Source of the DNA: Gottfriedia acidiceleris
Lineage (GTDB): Bacteria > Bacillota > Bacilli > Bacillales > Bacillaceae_G
Assembly: GCF_023115465.1 (NCBI RefSeq)
Contig: NZ_CP096034.1
Coordinates: 186,001-250,000, forward strand
Reading direction: 5' to 3'
Length of the DNA: 64,000 bases
The notes beneath the pieces are model-generated. The model was not told the DNA's origin, ran no database searches, and saw only the letters and a program-made list of their open reading frames with translations. Made by a program: the position numbers and the translations under genes. The first letter of the stretch is position 1. Every line of letters starts with the position of its first letter. This document shows, piece after piece, positions 1-10,916 of the stretch.

Positions 1-175
1 GAACTCGCTAATGAGCGGAATATGAAAGGTAGGTGGATATTGCTTGTAAGTCCTCTACCATTATTAAACATGACGAGGGAATAGAAAAATAAATAGTTAA
101 ACGGTTAGGAAAACAGCATTCCATTCCTATACATTTTGTATGTCTTGTTTTTGGACTTACTAAGCAATAGTAATT
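1..175 (+). promoter_or_regulatory. glmS 5' leader with a long-range stem
   Basis: Bases 38-53 pair with 153-169 (16 bp with one bulged T at 161), closing a ~100-nt loop and ending 7 nt before the glmS ATG. A smaller hairpin (TAGGA/TCCTA) lies inside the loop. No clear Shine-Dalgarno sequence stands 5-12 nt before the ATG. In many Firmicutes glmS is preceded by a self-cleaving glmS ribozyme. I do not see its conserved core here, but most of such a ribozyme would lie upstream of base 1. Confidence 0.4.
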
Positions 176-1978
176 ATGTGTGGAATCGTTGGATATATTG
201 GAAATGATAATGCGAAAGAAATTTTATTAAAAGGTTTAGAGAAATTAGAGTATCGTGGTTACGATTCTGCTGGGATTTCTCTTTTAACTGACAAAGGTGT
301 AGAAGTTTACAAAGAAAAAGGTAGAATTGCAGTATTACGTAAATCAATCCCTACAAAAGCGGACGGACACGTTGGAATTGGTCATACAAGATGGGCAACA
401 CATGGTGCTCCAAGTAAACGTAATGCGCATCCTCACCAAAGCTCTACTGAACGTTTTACACTTGTTCATAATGGCGTTATCGAGAACGATGTACAATTAA
501 AAAACGATTATTTAAATGATATTGAATTTACAAGTGATACAGATACTGAAGTAATTGTTCAGTTAGTTGAATTGCATATTAAAAAAGGTTTATCTGTGCT
601 AGATGCTTTTAGAGAAACACTTAAGCTTCTTAAAGGATCATATGCAATTGCATTATTAGATAAACAAAACGATGATGTAATTTATGTAGCAAAAAACAAA
701 AGTCCATTACTAGTTGGTGTTGGTGAAGAGTTTAATGTTATTGCATCTGATGCGATGGCAATGTTACAAATTACTGATCAATTTATTGAATTAATGGATA
801 AAGAGGTTATTTTAGTTACTAAAGATCGAGTTCAATTAATGGACCTTAACGGAAATATAAAAGAACGTTCTCCATATACAGCAGAAATTGATGCTAGCGA
901 TATCGAAAAAGGAACTTATCCTCATTTCATGTTAAAAGAAACAGATGAGCAACCTCTAGTAATCCGTAATATTATCCAAAAGTACCAAGATGAAAATGGC
1001 GAGCTTGTAATCGATTCAAAAATTAAAGCGGCTTTAGCAGAAGCTGACAGATTATATATTGTTGCTTGTGGAACTAGTTATCATGCTGGTCTTGTTGGTA
1101 AACAGTTTATTGAAAAAATGGCGGGATTACCTGTAGAAGTACATGTTGCAAGTGAATTTTCTTACAATATGCCACTGCTTTCAGAAAAACCATTATTCAT
1201 TTATATTTCACAAAGCGGTGAAACTGCTGATAGTAGAGCATGTTTAGTACAAACAAATAAATTAGGTCATAAAGCAATTACACTGACAAACGTTCCAGGA
1301 TCAACATTATCACGTGAGGCTGATTTCACTCTTCCTTTACATGCAGGTCCTGAAATCGCTGTTGCATCAACGAAAGCATACACTGCACAATTAGCAGTAC
1401 TTGCAATTGTTGCAAATGCTCTTGCAAAAGAAAAAGGAAAAACAGTTAACTTTAACCTAGTTAAAGAACTTGGAATTGTAGCAAATGCAATGGAATCAAT
1501 TACAAACCAAAAAGAAGAGTTTGAAAAAATTGCTACAGAATATTTAGCTACAACTCGTAATGCTTTCTTCATCGGTCGTAACGTAGATTACTTCGTTTGC
1601 CTAGAAGGCGCATTAAAACTAAAAGAAATTTCTTACATCCAAGCAGAAGGATTTGCTGGTGGAGAGTTAAAACACGGTACAATTGCTCTAATCGAAGAAG
1701 GGACTCCAATCTTCGCATTAGCAACACAAGAATCAGTAAACTTAAACATTCGTGGAAATGTAAAAGAGGTTGTTGCACGTGGTGCTAATCCTTGTATCAT
1801 TTCTATGGAAGGATTAAATATGGAAGGCGATCGCTTCATTTTACCAAGAGTACAAGAAGAATTATCTCCAATCCTTTCAGTCGTACCATTACAATTAATT
1901 TCTTACTATGCTGCTTTACATCGTGGTTGTGATGTTGATAAACCACGTAATCTTGCAAAATCAGTTACTGTTGAATAA
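176..1978 (+). CDS. glmS: glutamine-fructose-6-phosphate aminotransferase (isomerizing)
   Basis: Makes glucosamine-6-phosphate from fructose-6-phosphate and glutamine, the entry step to UDP-GlcNAc and peptidoglycan. The 600-aa length is normal. The N-terminus MCGIVGYIG carries the catalytic Cys2 of the class II glutamine amidotransferase domain (about residues 2-215). Two SIS sugar-isomerase domains follow (about 280-420 and 450-585), and the C-terminus [13 protein letters not shown] is the highly conserved end. The start is fixed by Cys2. The 3' end of this gene is the classic TnsD target, and a Tn7-like element is inserted 24 bp beyond its stop without damaging it. Confidence 0.98.
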   Translation: MCGIVGYIGNDNAKEILLKGLEKLEYRGYDSAGISLLTDKGVEVYKEKGRIAVLRKSIPTKADGHVGIGHTRWATHGAPSKRNAHPHQSSTERFTLVHNGVIENDVQLKNDYLNDIEFTSDTDTEVIVQLVELHIKKGLSVLDAFRETLKLLKGSYAIALLDKQNDDVIYVAKNKSPLLVGVGEEFNVIASDAMAMLQITDQFIELMDKEVILVTKDRVQLMDLNGNIKERSPYTAEIDASDIEKGTYPHFMLKETDEQPLVIRNIIQKYQDENGELVIDSKIKAALAEADRLYIVACGTSYHAGLVGKQFIEKMAGLPVEVHVASEFSYNMPLLSEKPLFIYISQSGETADSRACLVQTNKLGHKAITLTNVPGSTLSREADFTLPLHAGPEIAVASTKAYTAQLAVLAIVANALAKEKGKTVNFNLVKELGIVANAMESITNQKEEFEKIATEYLATTRNAFFIGRNVDYFVCLEGALKLKEISYIQAEGFAGGELKHGTIALIEEGTPIFALATQESVNLNIRGNVKEVVARGANPCIISMEGLNMEGDRFILPRVQEELSPILSVVPLQLISYYAALHRGCDVDKPRNLAKSVTVE

Positions 1979-1997
1979 TCAAATTTGAAAATAAAAA

Positions 1998-2002
1998 CTG
2001 AT
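1998..2002. repeat. target-site duplication, left copy (CTGAT)
   Basis: CTGAT directly precedes the TGT terminus at 2003 and is repeated exactly after the TTAACA terminus at 22277-22281. A 5-bp duplication is the Tn7-family hallmark. It begins 19 bp after the glmS stop codon. Confidence 0.95.
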
Positions 2003-2100
2003 TGTTAAAAACAAACAAAGACGGTAACTCAACAACAAAGTTGGTAACTCAACAACAAAGATGGTAACTCAACAACAAAGTTGGTAACTCGAAAACAAAG
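2003..2100 (+). repeat. glmS-proximal transposon end with tandem TnsB-site array
   Basis: After the terminal TGTTAA come four head-to-tail 20-bp units (2011-2030, 2031-2050, 2051-2070, 2071-2090) of the form AACAACAAAGNTGGTAACTC, plus half a unit at 2091-2100. The same core (ACAAAGTTGGTAACT) occurs inverted three times at the other end. By analogy with Tn7 these are TnsB binding sites. The dense packing resembles the Tn7 right end, which also lies next to glmS. Confidence 0.9.
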
Positions 2101-2164
2101 GTATTTTTTAAGCTTAAACAATTATTTTGAAATCCTACTATGTAATTAATGGGAGATGATTCGT

Positions 2165-2260
2165 TTGAATATATATAACGATGAAAGTATAACTAGTAAA
2201 GATGAATTTATTGTTAGTGAAATTGATGAACGTGTAGTAGTTAAAAAACCAGCTAAATAA
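2165..2260 (+). CDS. micro-ORF, 31 aa, inside the transposon end
   Basis: TTG start 9 nt after GGGAG (2151-2155). An in-frame ATG at 2156 abuts that site, so TTG fits better. The product ends VSEIDERVVVKKPAK and matches the micro-ORF at 22298-22396, just outside the other transposon end, at about 19 of 31 positions. The shared core is K-D-[ED]-F-x-V-S-E-x-D-E-R-V-V. It is followed by an intrinsic terminator. Conservation of start, stop and reading frame between two diverged copies argues that it is translated. Function unknown; no signal peptide or membrane segment. Confidence 0.6.
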   Translation: MNIYNDESITSKDEFIVSEIDERVVVKKPAK

Positions 2261-2318
2261 GATAAGATATTTTAACCAATTACTTTTCAAATTAGTAGAA
2301 GAATTAATTTACAACCGT

Positions 2319-2347
2319 ACCGCATCTATATAGGTGCGGTTTTTTTA
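2319..2347 (+). terminator. intrinsic terminator after micro-ORF
   Basis: Stem ACCGCA (2319-2324) / TGCGGT (2335-2340), then a run of seven T. It would also stop glmS read-through into the cargo. Confidence 0.8.
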
Positions 2348-2524
2348 TTGGGTATTATTAATGAATATATTGATTTTTAAAAATTATAAATTTTCATGAT
2401 ATAATATTTGTTAAAAGTTGATTAATGTAAGAAAAAAAGATGTGTAAATTTTAGAAAGGTGTTTTTGTATTATCTTTAAAATATGTACTGAATTTAGAAA
2501 TCAATCTAGGAGGTAAAAATATCA

Positions 2525-2983
2525 ATGGATGGTAATTCTTCTTGGGATACAAAGGCAAAGTTGGATGCTTTTAATCTAATTGACACAATAGATAAGATAC
2601 ATAGAAAAAATATAGAAAAAAATGAAAATGAGGAACTGTTTTTTTGGGAGGAAGAAAACGCAAAAATTCATATTCGAGAGCGAAAATATAGAAAGCATTT
2701 ACCAGAAAATGCGACTATGGACGATTATAATATTATTATAGAAAGTATTTTAACGAACGACCCCGATATGAGTTTACATTCGAAAAGTGATAGATATGTA
2801 TTTGGGAAAACTGATATCAAAAACGGTGAGGATTGGATAGTAATATTAACTAAGGAAAGAAGTGTTATTACTGCCTATAAAACCGATAAACCAGAAGATT
2901 ATTTTTCACATTTTTCTGCATCCAATGGTTATTTCAAATTAGGAACCTATTATGAACTTGTTAGGGAGCTGGATGAAGAATAA
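2525..2983 (+). CDS. hypothetical protein, 152 aa, orphan cargo gene
   Basis: Strong AGGAGG at 2508-2513 and an ATG start. Soluble and charged, with no signal peptide or membrane helix. The N-terminal half is helical and rich in Lys/Glu. The C-terminal half holds a likely beta segment, DWIVILTKERSVITAYKTD, that loosely recalls the last strands of BECR-fold RNase toxins (the 'VITAY-T' pattern); this resemblance is weak and unproven. It stands alone between two terminators, upstream of the restriction operon. I do not recognise the family. Confidence 0.65.
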   Translation: MDGNSSWDTKAKLDAFNLIDTIDKIHRKNIEKNENEELFFWEEENAKIHIRERKYRKHLPENATMDDYNIIIESILTNDPDMSLHSKSDRYVFGKTDIKNGEDWIVILTKERSVITAYKTDKPEDYFSHFSASNGYFKLGTYYELVRELDEE

Positions 2984-3130
2984 TAATACCCACACGTCAA
3001 TAGACAGTCACTAAGCGGTTGTAGCGGTTGTATTTTGCGAATTAGTAGCTAATTAAATTGCTAATTTACTTTTTTAACCTACTGAAAGTTTTGAATGTTA
3101 TTTAAAACAATAGAACTGAATTATTTATTA

Positions 3131-3160
3131 AGACTCTGTAGCATTACACAGAGTCTTTTT
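3131..3160 (+). terminator. intrinsic terminator
   Basis: Perfect 9-bp stem AGACTCTGT (3131-3139) / ACAGAGTCT (3148-3156) and T5. It separates the 152-aa gene from the restriction-modification promoter. Confidence 0.85.
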
Positions 3161-3206
3161 ATTGAGGTTTGTAATGAAATAATGAAAAAATAAAATTTAA
3201 TTTTTG

Positions 3207-3245
3207 TTTTTTAGTATTGTAATACTAAAAAATGAGTAATATAAT
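3207..3245 (+). promoter_or_regulatory. restriction-modification operon promoter with overlapping palindrome
   Basis: A -35 box TTGTAA (3217-3222) and -10 TATAAT (3240-3245) stand 17 bp apart. The -35 is the centre of a perfect inverted repeat with 12-bp arms (TTTTTTAGTATT at 3207-3218 and AATACTAAAAAA at 3221-3232). This is an operator-like arrangement in which a bound dimer would block RNA polymerase. No helix-turn-helix or C-protein gene lies nearby. Confidence 0.55.
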
Positions 3246-3281
3246 AAATGCATACTCCAATTAAAGGAAGGAGGGTATAAT

Positions 3282-4874
3282 ATGGACTCTGCAATACACA
3301 ATTTCTGGAATATATTATTTAAACGAGACATTGTAAAAAAAGATGAGTTACTAAGAGAAGCAATCCGAGTGAAGAAAACTCAGCACCTAATTGAAAAACA
3401 AAAAATGGATTTTTCACAAGAAGATACTGAATCTCTTTTTGAATTTATGAAAGAGAATACAGAAGATAAATATCTAGGTTACTTTCCTGGGGATAGGGAG
3501 TTTTTTGCAGCCCTTTATAGTATTGGTAAAGAACTGCAAATTATCGATTTTGTAATAGAAACTTATAAAAATGATTACTCAGGTACTATAATTGCACCTA
3601 TCTATTTAACTGATTATTTAAAAAGGTATATTGAGCGAGAAGATTCCAATTCTATCCTAATAAATGAAGCCGAAAAGTTTTTAATGGGATTGGAATTATT
3701 AATAAATTCTTCATCAAAACAGAGGTACACATTAACGACTTCTAATTATTTAATGTATGAGATGCTAAAAATTGCATTAATCAAAGAAAAACACATAAAG
3801 GTAGTACATTCCTCTTTGTATCTCCCTCTAGAGTTAGAGGATAGGTTTGATGTAATAATATCAATTCCTGCCTTTGGGGGGAAAATTAATGATGTTAAAT
3901 CATTTATCACTAATGATACTTCAGGTATTGCTACTGAAAATCAGCTTAAATTATTAAAGGAAGATGGAGATTTAGTAGAGATAGTACCCGCTAGCTTTAC
4001 ATTTTCATCTGGCTCTATTTCTAATGTTAGAAGATTGGTCACTGAAAAATTTTATTTAAAGTCCATTTATTCTTTACCTGAAGGTACCTTCCGTCCATAT
4101 ACAGGTATTAAAACTTATATTTTGACCATAAAGAATAGCTTAAATAAGGAACAAATTGAAGTTGGTAAACTAACGTTTAAAGATAAACTTTTGAAAGTTG
4201 AAGATTCCAAAACCATTAGAGCCGATATACTAGAAAAGTATGAAGATTGGCGTATTGAATTAATTTTAGCCGAAGATAAAAGTGAGATAAAAAAGTACAA
4301 TGAGTCAACTGTACCAAAAGTGAAGTTAAATGAAATAGCAGAAGTATTTCGAGGTAAATCAATTATGAAAAATGACCTAAAGCCAGGTGATATTTTTATA
4401 TTAAACATCTCGAATATAGAAGATGGACAAATTTTACATGAAACAATGGAAACTATCAACGAGGAAGAGAGAAAAGTTAAACGTTATGAACTTATAGAAA
4501 ATGATTTAGTTATCACTTGCCGTGGAACGGTTAACAAGGTGGCGGTATTCAAGGAGATTAATAAAACTGTAATCGCTTCAGCAAATGTTATTGTTATTCG
4601 ATTTAAAGAAAAAGTTGCAAGTGAGTATGTTAAAATATTCCTCGAAAGTCCAGTTGGGACTGAGCTAGTTAAGACGTTTCAGCGAGGAACAACAGTTATG
4701 AATATAAACCCAAAGGATATTAGTGAAATGGAAATACCAATGGTTGATTATCATAGACAACTTGAATTTGTTAGGAAATATCAAGAGGAATTAGAGCTTT
4801 ATCAAGAATCGGTTAAGAGAGCTACTGAAAGATGGAATAGTCAAAAACATACAATTTATAACTGTTTAGTATAG
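3282..4874 (+). CDS. degenerate N6-adenine methylase fused to type I specificity (TRD) domain
   Basis: 530 aa; strong AAGGAGG ribosome site. Residues ~1-340 resemble the N6-methylase domain of HsdM-type enzymes, but the catalytic motif IV (normally NPPF/DPPF) reads S-I-P-A-F-G at 194-199 and no D-P-x-x-G-x-G AdoMet motif is visible. Residues ~343-530 form a type I target-recognition domain ([12 protein letters not shown]..., then [13 protein letters not shown]) with a helical tail. It is the first gene of an operon with normal hsdM, hsdS and hsdR. Inference: a catalytically inactive methylase-like subunit that brings a third recognition domain or acts as a regulator. It could also be an independent accessory defence protein. 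Confidence 0.75.
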   Translation: MDSAIHNFWNILFKRDIVKKDELLREAIRVKKTQHLIEKQKMDFSQEDTESLFEFMKENTEDKYLGYFPGDREFFAALYSIGKELQIIDFVIETYKNDYSGTIIAPIYLTDYLKRYIEREDSNSILINEAEKFLMGLELLINSSSKQRYTLTTSNYLMYEMLKIALIKEKHIKVVHSSLYLPLELEDRFDVIISIPAFGGKINDVKSFITNDTSGIATENQLKLLKEDGDLVEIVPASFTFSSGSISNVRRLVTEKFYLKSIYSLPEGTFRPYTGIKTYILTIKNSLNKEQIEVGKLTFKDKLLKVEDSKTIRADILEKYEDWRIELILAEDKSEIKKYNESTVPKVKLNEIAEVFRGKSIMKNDLKPGDIFILNISNIEDGQILHETMETINEEERKVKRYELIENDLVITCRGTVNKVAVFKEINKTVIASANVIVIRFKEKVASEYVKIFLESPVGTELVKTFQRGTTVMNINPKDISEMEIPMVDYHRQLEFVRKYQEELELYQESVKRATERWNSQKHTIYNCLV

Positions 4875-4888
4875 GGAGGAAAATAGAA

Positions 4889-6412
4889 ATGTCAAAAACA
4901 GCTGCAAATATTGGATACGAAGAAAGACTTTGGACAATGGCAGATAAATTAAGAGGTAGTTTGGATGCTGCTGAATATAAGCATGTGGTACTTGGATTAT
5001 TGTTTTTAAAATATGTTTCGGATGCTTTTGAAGAGGAATACGAGGAACTATCTAAAGAAGAATATGCAGACCCTGAAGACCGTGATGAATACCTAGCTTC
5101 AAATGTGTTCTGGGTTCCTAAAGAAGCACGTTGGTCTCATATTAAGGAAAATGCAAAGAAACCCGAGATTGGACTAATAATTGATAGTGCAATGGTTGCG
5201 ATTGAGAAAGAAAATAAATCACTAAAAGGCGTTCTCCCAAAAGATTATGCTAGACCTTCATTAGATAAGACCAGACTAGGGGAAGTTATCGACCTTTTTT
5301 CTTTTAAAGTAGGAGATAAAGAAAGTCGTTCTAACGATGTCTTAGGAAGAGTATACGAGTATTTTCTTAGTAAGTTTGCAAGTGCAGAAGGTAAAAATGG
5401 TGGAGAATTCTACACTCCTAATTCTGTTGTGCAATTGCTTGTTGAAATGATTCAACCTTATAAAGGGAGAATTTATGACCCTTGTTGTGGTTCTGGCGGT
5501 ATGTTTGTACAGAGTGAAAAGTTTGTTGAATCACATCAAGGGAAAATTGGGGATATTGCCGTTTACGGACAAGAATCAAATCACACAACCTGGAGATTAG
5601 CAAAGATGAACCTTGCAATCAGGGGAATCGACAGCAACTTAGGGGAACAAAATGCTGATACTTTTCATAATGATTTACACAAAGGATTAAAAGCAGATTA
5701 CATTCTTGCAAATCCTCCATTTAACATTAGTGAATGGGGAGGAGAACGTTTAACTGAAGATGTTCGATGGGCTTTCGGAACACCACCAACGGGTAATGCT
5801 AACTATGCCTGGATTCAGCATATTGTTTCTAAACTTGCTCCGAGTGGCACAGCTGGTTTTATATTAGCGAACGGCTCTATGTCTTCCAGCCATACTAGTG
5901 AATCTGAAATAAGAAAAAATATAATTAATGCAGATTTAGTGGATGCCATAGTTATATTACCTGAACAATTATTTTATTCCACACCAATTCCAGTATGTCT
6001 ATGGATTTTATCAAAGAATAAACAAGCAAAAGGATTTAGAAATCGTAAGAATGAAGTTTTATTTATAGATGCAAGAAAAATGGGTTATATGGCTGACCGT
6101 ACACATAGAGAATTAAGTGAAGAGGATATTAAGAAAATATCTGAAACTTATCAATCATGGAAAGGTCTTTCAGAGAATTATCAGGATATAATTGGGTTCT
6201 GTAAATCTGCTAACCTTAAAGAAATTGAAGAACATGAATTTGTATTAACTCCTGGTAGATATGTTGGAATAGCAAAATCTGAGGATAATGATGAACGTTA
6301 TGAGGATAAAATGAAACGTTTAACAGAAGAACTTGCAGAACAAATCTTAAGGTCAAGGAAATTAGAAGATGAAATTATAAAGCGCCTAGGGGGCATTGGT
6401 TATGATTTCTAA
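4889..6412 (+). CDS. hsdM: type I restriction-modification system methyltransferase subunit (HsdM)
   Basis: 507 aa. An N-terminal HsdM helical domain (~8-130) precedes a Rossmann methylase domain. AdoMet motif I DPCCGSGG is near residue 197 and catalytic motif IV NPPF near 275. It methylates adenine at the site chosen by HsdS, protecting host DNA. It begins 14 bp after the degenerate methylase/TRD gene with GGGAGG before the ATG, and overlaps hsdS by 11 bp, so all are co-translated. The intact motifs contrast with the upstream paralogue-like gene. Confidence 0.95.
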   Translation: MSKTAANIGYEERLWTMADKLRGSLDAAEYKHVVLGLLFLKYVSDAFEEEYEELSKEEYADPEDRDEYLASNVFWVPKEARWSHIKENAKKPEIGLIIDSAMVAIEKENKSLKGVLPKDYARPSLDKTRLGEVIDLFSFKVGDKESRSNDVLGRVYEYFLSKFASAEGKNGGEFYTPNSVVQLLVEMIQPYKGRIYDPCCGSGGMFVQSEKFVESHQGKIGDIAVYGQESNHTTWRLAKMNLAIRGIDSNLGEQNADTFHNDLHKGLKADYILANPPFNISEWGGERLTEDVRWAFGTPPTGNANYAWIQHIVSKLAPSGTAGFILANGSMSSSHTSESEIRKNIINADLVDAIVILPEQLFYSTPIPVCLWILSKNKQAKGFRNRKNEVLFIDARKMGYMADRTHRELSEEDIKKISETYQSWKGLSENYQDIIGFCKSANLKEIEEHEFVLTPGRYVGIAKSEDNDERYEDKMKRLTEELAEQILRSRKLEDEIIKRLGGIGYDF

Positions 6413-7658
6413 ACAGGTTAATACAGTCTCATTAGGTGATGTTACGGAAATCTTTACAGGTTTTCCCTTCAAAAGCGGACAATTTAATACTGACTTTAAA
6501 GGTGTTAAATTAGTAAGAGGTAAGAATGTTAGTAAAGGTTTTCTAAGATGGGGAGAAGATACTCGTTATTGGGAAAATGTAACATCTGAATACGAAAAGT
6601 ATTTATTAAATGAGAACGATATTGTAATCAGCATGGATGGTTCTTTGGTAGGTAAAAATTATTCGAAAATAAAAAATGAAGAACTACCATTGCTTTTGGT
6701 ACAACGAGTGGCTTGTTTAAGAGCAAAAACGAATATAAGACAAAATTTTTTATATTACTTAATTGATAATGAGAATTTTATTAATTATGTTGATAGCGTA
6801 AAAACTGGCACTTCTGTGCCTCATATTAGTGGAAAACAGATTAAGGATTATAAATTTGTTTTGCCCTCTCTTGAGGTACAAGATGAAATAATAAAGATAT
6901 TAGAACCGATTTATAAAAAAATAGAATTGAACAAAAAAATGATAGATAATTGGCTTGGAATAATTCAAGCATTATATAAAAATTGGTTTTATGATTTTGA
7001 ATTTCCAAATAAAGAGGGGCTACCTTATAAAACTTGTGGTGGAGAATTTCAAACTAGCGAAAATGGTCCAGTTCCAATAGGGTGGAAAGCTTGCAATGTC
7101 TTTGATGTAATTGAAGAAGTGTCAATTAAGAATAAGGAAAATAATGATTATCCAGTCCTAACTGTCGTAAAAGAAGGGGTATTTGTAGCTTCAGATGAAT
7201 ATTTCTCAAAACAAGTATACAGTAAGGATACAAAAAATTACAAAGTAATAAAAAAGCATGAAGTAGGATTTAATCCGTCCAGAGCAAATATTGGTTCAAT
7301 TGCAATGTTAAAAGAATTTGAAAGTGGTTTACTTAGTCCGATTTATAAAGTATTTAGAACTAAAAATGAATTACTGCCATTTTATTTTTATAACTATATG
7401 AAACAGACGGATTTTATTGAATGGATTAAACATTATTCATCTGGTACTACAAGACAAAACTTCGATATTAAATCATTTAAACACTTTAAGATTAATGTGC
7501 CACCGATAGAAATTCAAGAAGAAGCATACAGAATAATTGAGCCAATCGAAAAAAAGGTAAGAGAAAATATACTTCAGATTAATACTCTAGAAGAAATCAG
7601 AAAAACAATACTGCCAAAATTATTAGCAGGAGAAATTAATAATTTAATTAGTGTATGA
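6402..7658 (+). CDS. hsdS: type I restriction-modification system specificity subunit (HsdS)
   Basis: 418 aa with the usual two-repeat layout: TRD1 ([13 protein letters not shown]... to about 145), a conserved helix near 150-195, TRD2 (~215-370), and a C-terminal helix ending in KLLAGEI. It recognises the two halves of the asymmetric DNA site and scaffolds HsdM and HsdR. The start is ATG 6402, 8 nt after AGGGGG; an upstream in-frame TTG at 6396 is too close to that site. It overlaps hsdM by 11 bp and the region before hsdR by 4 bp. Confidence 0.93.
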   Translation: MISKQVNTVSLGDVTEIFTGFPFKSGQFNTDFKGVKLVRGKNVSKGFLRWGEDTRYWENVTSEYEKYLLNENDIVISMDGSLVGKNYSKIKNEELPLLLVQRVACLRAKTNIRQNFLYYLIDNENFINYVDSVKTGTSVPHISGKQIKDYKFVLPSLEVQDEIIKILEPIYKKIELNKKMIDNWLGIIQALYKNWFYDFEFPNKEGLPYKTCGGEFQTSENGPVPIGWKACNVFDVIEEVSIKNKENNDYPVLTVVKEGVFVASDEYFSKQVYSKDTKNYKVIKKHEVGFNPSRANIGSIAMLKEFESGLLSPIYKVFRTKNELLPFYFYNYMKQTDFIEWIKHYSSGTTRQNFDIKSFKHFKINVPPIEIQEEAYRIIEPIEKKVRENILQINTLEEIRKTILPKLLAGEINNLISV

Positions 7659-7678
7659 GGATGGGAGGAGGATTAATT

Positions 7679-10600
7679 TTGTATAACTTTTCAGAAGATG
7701 AATTGGAACAAGCAGCCCTTGAATGGTTTGAGGAGATTGGTTACGAAAAACTGTATGGACCAGAAATATCTCCAGGAGGGGACTATCCTGAGCGTGAAGA
7801 TTATAGTGATGTACTATTAGATGAGCGATTAAAAAGTGCTCTTTCTCGTATCAACAAGAACCTCCCCCAAGATGCTATAGATGAAGCATATCGTAAAATT
7901 AAAATACCACAAAGTCCAAGTTTATTGATGAACAATAAAGAATATCAAAAAATGATTACTGATGGAATTGATGTTGAATACAGGACTAATGAAGGTGAAT
8001 TCAGGACAGAGAAAGTCTGGTTATTTGACTTCAATGATGACTTCAATAATGACTATGCAGTTGTCAACCAGTTAACAATCATCGAAAACGGGATGGATAA
8101 AAGACCCGATGTAGTTGTATATATAAATGGAATACCAGTTGCTGTTTTTGAACTGAAAAGTACATCAAATGAAGATGTTGGTATAAGCGAAGCATACAAC
8201 CAACTCCAGACTTATAAAAAAACAATCCCATCTCTTTTTACTTATAACTCAATCATGATAATAAGCGATGGGTTGAATGCAAGAGCGGGTACTTTAACCT
8301 CTGATGAGGAGCGTTTTATGATGTGGAGAACAATAGAGGGGGATGATGTTGCATCTCCTACAATTCCACAACTAGAAGTATTAATAAAAGGTATTTTTGA
8401 TAAAAGATGGCTTCTTGATATCATAAAACACTTTATATTGTTTCAATCAGATGGAGAAAAAACAATTAAGATTTTGGCTGGATACCATCAGTATCATGCT
8501 ACAAATAAAGCAATTGATAGTACGAAACGAGCAACATCTGACCAAGGAGATAGAAAAATCGGAGTTGTTTGGCATACTCAAGGTTCTGGAAAGAGCCTAT
8601 CTATGGTCTTTTACACAGGTAAGTTGGTTCTTGATTTTAATAATCCAACCATAGTTATTATTACAGATAGAAATGATTTAGATGACCAGTTATATGCAAC
8701 TTTTAGCAAATCGAAAGACTTACTTCGTCAAACTCCAAAACAAGCCGAAGATAGAGCGCACTTAAAAGAGTTGCTTCAAGTTGAATCTGGGGGTATTGTC
8801 TTTACTACAATTCATAAGTTTGCTCCAGAAGAAGGGAAAGATTTTCATCCAGTTCTCACTGATAGAAAAAATGTTATTGTAATAGCTGATGAAGCTCATC
8901 GTAGTCAATATGGCTTTGGTGCTGATGTAACATCTAATAAGAACAACGATGAAGCAGGAATAAAGTTTGGATATGCAAAGTATATGAGAGATTCACTCCC
9001 TAATGCTTCGTATATTGGATTTACTGGCACCCCAGTTGAACTAACTGATAAAAATACGCCAGCTGTTTTTGGTGACTATATCGATATTTACGATATGACT
9101 AGGGCTGTCGAAGATGGTACTACAGTGAAAATTTTCTACGAAAGCAGAATTGCAAAAATCGAACTATCCGATGAAGAACGTCCTTTAATTGATGAAACGT
9201 ATGATGAGATTACGGAATATCAAGAAAATACTCAAAGGGAGAAACTAAAGTCAAAATGGTCTCGACTTGAAGCTTTAGCGGGTTCAGAGAAGAGATTAAA
9301 ACTAATTGCAAAAGACTTTGTTGCTCACTTTGAAAAGCGACAAGAAGCAATGTTCGGTAAGTCGATGCTTGTAGTAATGTCTCGTCGGATTGCCATTGAT
9401 TTATATAAAGAAATTATTGCCCTTAGACCTGAATGGCACAGTGATGATGACGATGAAGGTGTTATTAAAATAGTTATGACTGGTTCTTCAAGTGACCCAG
9501 AAGAATGGCAACCATTTATTGGGAATAAAAGACGAAGAGAACACCTTGCGAGACGCATGAAGGATAATAATGACCCACTTAAAATTGCTATTGTCCGTGA
9601 TATGTGGTTAACTGGTTTCGATGTTCCATCAATGAACACGATGTACATCGATAAGCCTATGAAAGGGCATAACTTAATGCAAGCCATAGCCCGTGTTAAT
9701 CGAGTGTTCCGTGATAAACCAGGAGGATTAATTGTAGATTACATTGGTATTGCGGATTCCTTGAAATCAGCTCTAAGTCAATATACTGAAAGTGACCGAA
9801 AAACTGCTGGGGTCGATACAGAAGTTGCTGTCGATATTATGCTTGAAAAATATGATTTGATTAGGGATATATTACATGGTCATGATTATAGTAAGTTCAA
9901 AACTGGTAAAGCGACTGATAGAATGCAAGCAATTGTTGAAACGGTTGATTTCATTCTTGGTCATGGTGAGCAGCTTAAGAAAGACTTTATTAAATATGTC
10001 ACAGAAATGGCTAAAGCGTATGCTTTATGTACCACTGAACCTGAAGCAGAACGATTAAATATTGAATTAGGATTTTTTAAAGCAGTAAAATCAGGTTTAA
10101 TTAAAATTATAACCCCAGAAAATCAAAAGAGAAAAACTGTTAAACAGCTTGATGTACAACTTAATCAATTAATTTCTAAGTCAATTATATCTGAGGAAGT
10201 TGTGGATATTTTAAGTGCAGTTGGTTTAAATAAACCAAACATAGCAATTTTGTCTGATGAATTTTTAGAAGAAGTCAAAGGTTTAAAGCAAAAGAATTTA
10301 GCTGTAGAATTACTTAATCGATTACTAAACGGTAAGGTAAAAACTGTTGCTAGAAGAAATTATGTTCAGTCAAAAAAGTTCTCCGAAATGTTGGAACAAT
10401 CGATTGTTAAATATAACAATCGAGCAATCGAAACCACAAAAATTATTGAAGAATTAATCGGCTTAGCCAAAGAAATGAATGACGCTTTTAAACGTGGCGA
10501 AGGAACAGATATGATTGAAGAAGAAGTAGCATTTTATGATGCATTAGCGGCTAACGATACTGCAGTTCAGGTTATGGGTGACGTAGTTTTAAAACAAATT

Positions 10601-10825
10601 GCTCGTGAGCTTTCTCATTCTATTAAGAATAATATGAACATTGACTGGAGTTTAAGAGAAAGTGTCCGTGCTAAAATGAGGGTAGCAGTAAAACGGTTAC
10701 TAAAGAAATATGGATATCCACCTGATATGCAAAAACTTGCCATTGAAACTGTTATGAAGCAAGCAGAATTAATGGCTGGAAATGAAGTAAGTATATTAAC
10801 TGAAGATTCAACATTTTATATGTAA
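7679..10825 (+). CDS. hsdR: type I restriction endonuclease motor/cleavage subunit (HsdR)
   Basis: 1048 aa. An N-terminal PD-(D/E)XK nuclease has the Asp at about 143 and FELKS at about 157-161. A superfamily 2 helicase motor follows, with Walker A HTQGSGKS near 302, DEAH near 403 and motif III FTGTP after it, then a long helical C-terminal domain that docks on HsdM. It translocates unmethylated DNA and cuts it. Start: an in-frame ATG exists at 7655, but GGGAGGAGG (7663-7671) lies 7 nt before TTG 7679, so TTG is preferred. Confidence 0.93.
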   Translation: MYNFSEDELEQAALEWFEEIGYEKLYGPEISPGGDYPEREDYSDVLLDERLKSALSRINKNLPQDAIDEAYRKIKIPQSPSLLMNNKEYQKMITDGIDVEYRTNEGEFRTEKVWLFDFNDDFNNDYAVVNQLTIIENGMDKRPDVVVYINGIPVAVFELKSTSNEDVGISEAYNQLQTYKKTIPSLFTYNSIMIISDGLNARAGTLTSDEERFMMWRTIEGDDVASPTIPQLEVLIKGIFDKRWLLDIIKHFILFQSDGEKTIKILAGYHQYHATNKAIDSTKRATSDQGDRKIGVVWHTQGSGKSLSMVFYTGKLVLDFNNPTIVIITDRNDLDDQLYATFSKSKDLLRQTPKQAEDRAHLKELLQVESGGIVFTTIHKFAPEEGKDFHPVLTDRKNVIVIADEAHRSQYGFGADVTSNKNNDEAGIKFGYAKYMRDSLPNASYIGFTGTPVELTDKNTPAVFGDYIDIYDMTRAVEDGTTVKIFYESRIAKIELSDEERPLIDETYDEITEYQENTQREKLKSKWSRLEALAGSEKRLKLIAKDFVAHFEKRQEAMFGKSMLVVMSRRIAIDLYKEIIALRPEWHSDDDDEGVIKIVMTGSSSDPEEWQPFIGNKRRREHLARRMKDNNDPLKIAIVRDMWLTGFDVPSMNTMYIDKPMKGHNLMQAIARVNRVFRDKPGGLIVDYIGIADSLKSALSQYTESDRKTAGVDTEVAVDIMLEKYDLIRDILHGHDYSKFKTGKATDRMQAIVETVDFILGHGEQLKKDFIKYVTEMAKAYALCTTEPEAERLNIELGFFKAVKSGLIKIITPENQKRKTVKQLDVQLNQLISKSIISEEVVDILSAVGLNKPNIAILSDEFLEEVKGLKQKNLAVELLNRLLNGKVKTVARRNYVQSKKFSEMLEQSIVKYNNRAIETTKIIEELIGLAKEMNDAFKRGEGTDMIEEEVAFYDALAANDTAVQVMGDVVLKQIARELSHSIKNNMNIDWSLRESVRAKMRVAVKRLLKKYGYPPDMQKLAIETVMKQAELMAGNEVSILTEDSTFYM

Positions 10826-10837
10826 ATCACACACCAT

Positions 10838-10884
10838 TTGTATCAGCAGAAGTTTCCTCTATAATTTGGAGGCTTCTGTTTTTA
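10838..10884 (+). terminator. terminator after hsdR with an embedded promoter for the CBASS operon
   Basis: Stem CAGAAG (10847-10852) / CTTCTG (10873-10878), extended by CCTCT/GGAGG, then T5. A -35 TTGTAT (10838-10843) and -10 TATAAT (10860-10865), 16 bp apart, lie within the same sequence, the -10 in the loop. Transcription initiating here would begin at about 10872, so only the 3' arm is copied and the hairpin cannot form. Confidence 0.6.
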
Positions 10885-10916
10885 TTATAAAATTTTACAA
10901 GCAGGTGAATTAGCTT

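Noticed and set aside
1-175. glmS ribozyme
   Set aside because: The conserved core elements are not recognisable in the 175 bases present. Most of such a ribozyme would lie before the window, so it is neither claimed nor excluded.
2011-2100. CRISPR array
   Set aside because: The 20-bp units are head-to-tail without spacers, recur inverted at the other transposon end, and are explained as TnsB sites.
3282-4874. Active N6-adenine methyltransferase
   Set aside because: The NPPF motif is replaced by S-I-P-A-F-G and no AdoMet glycine motif is visible.
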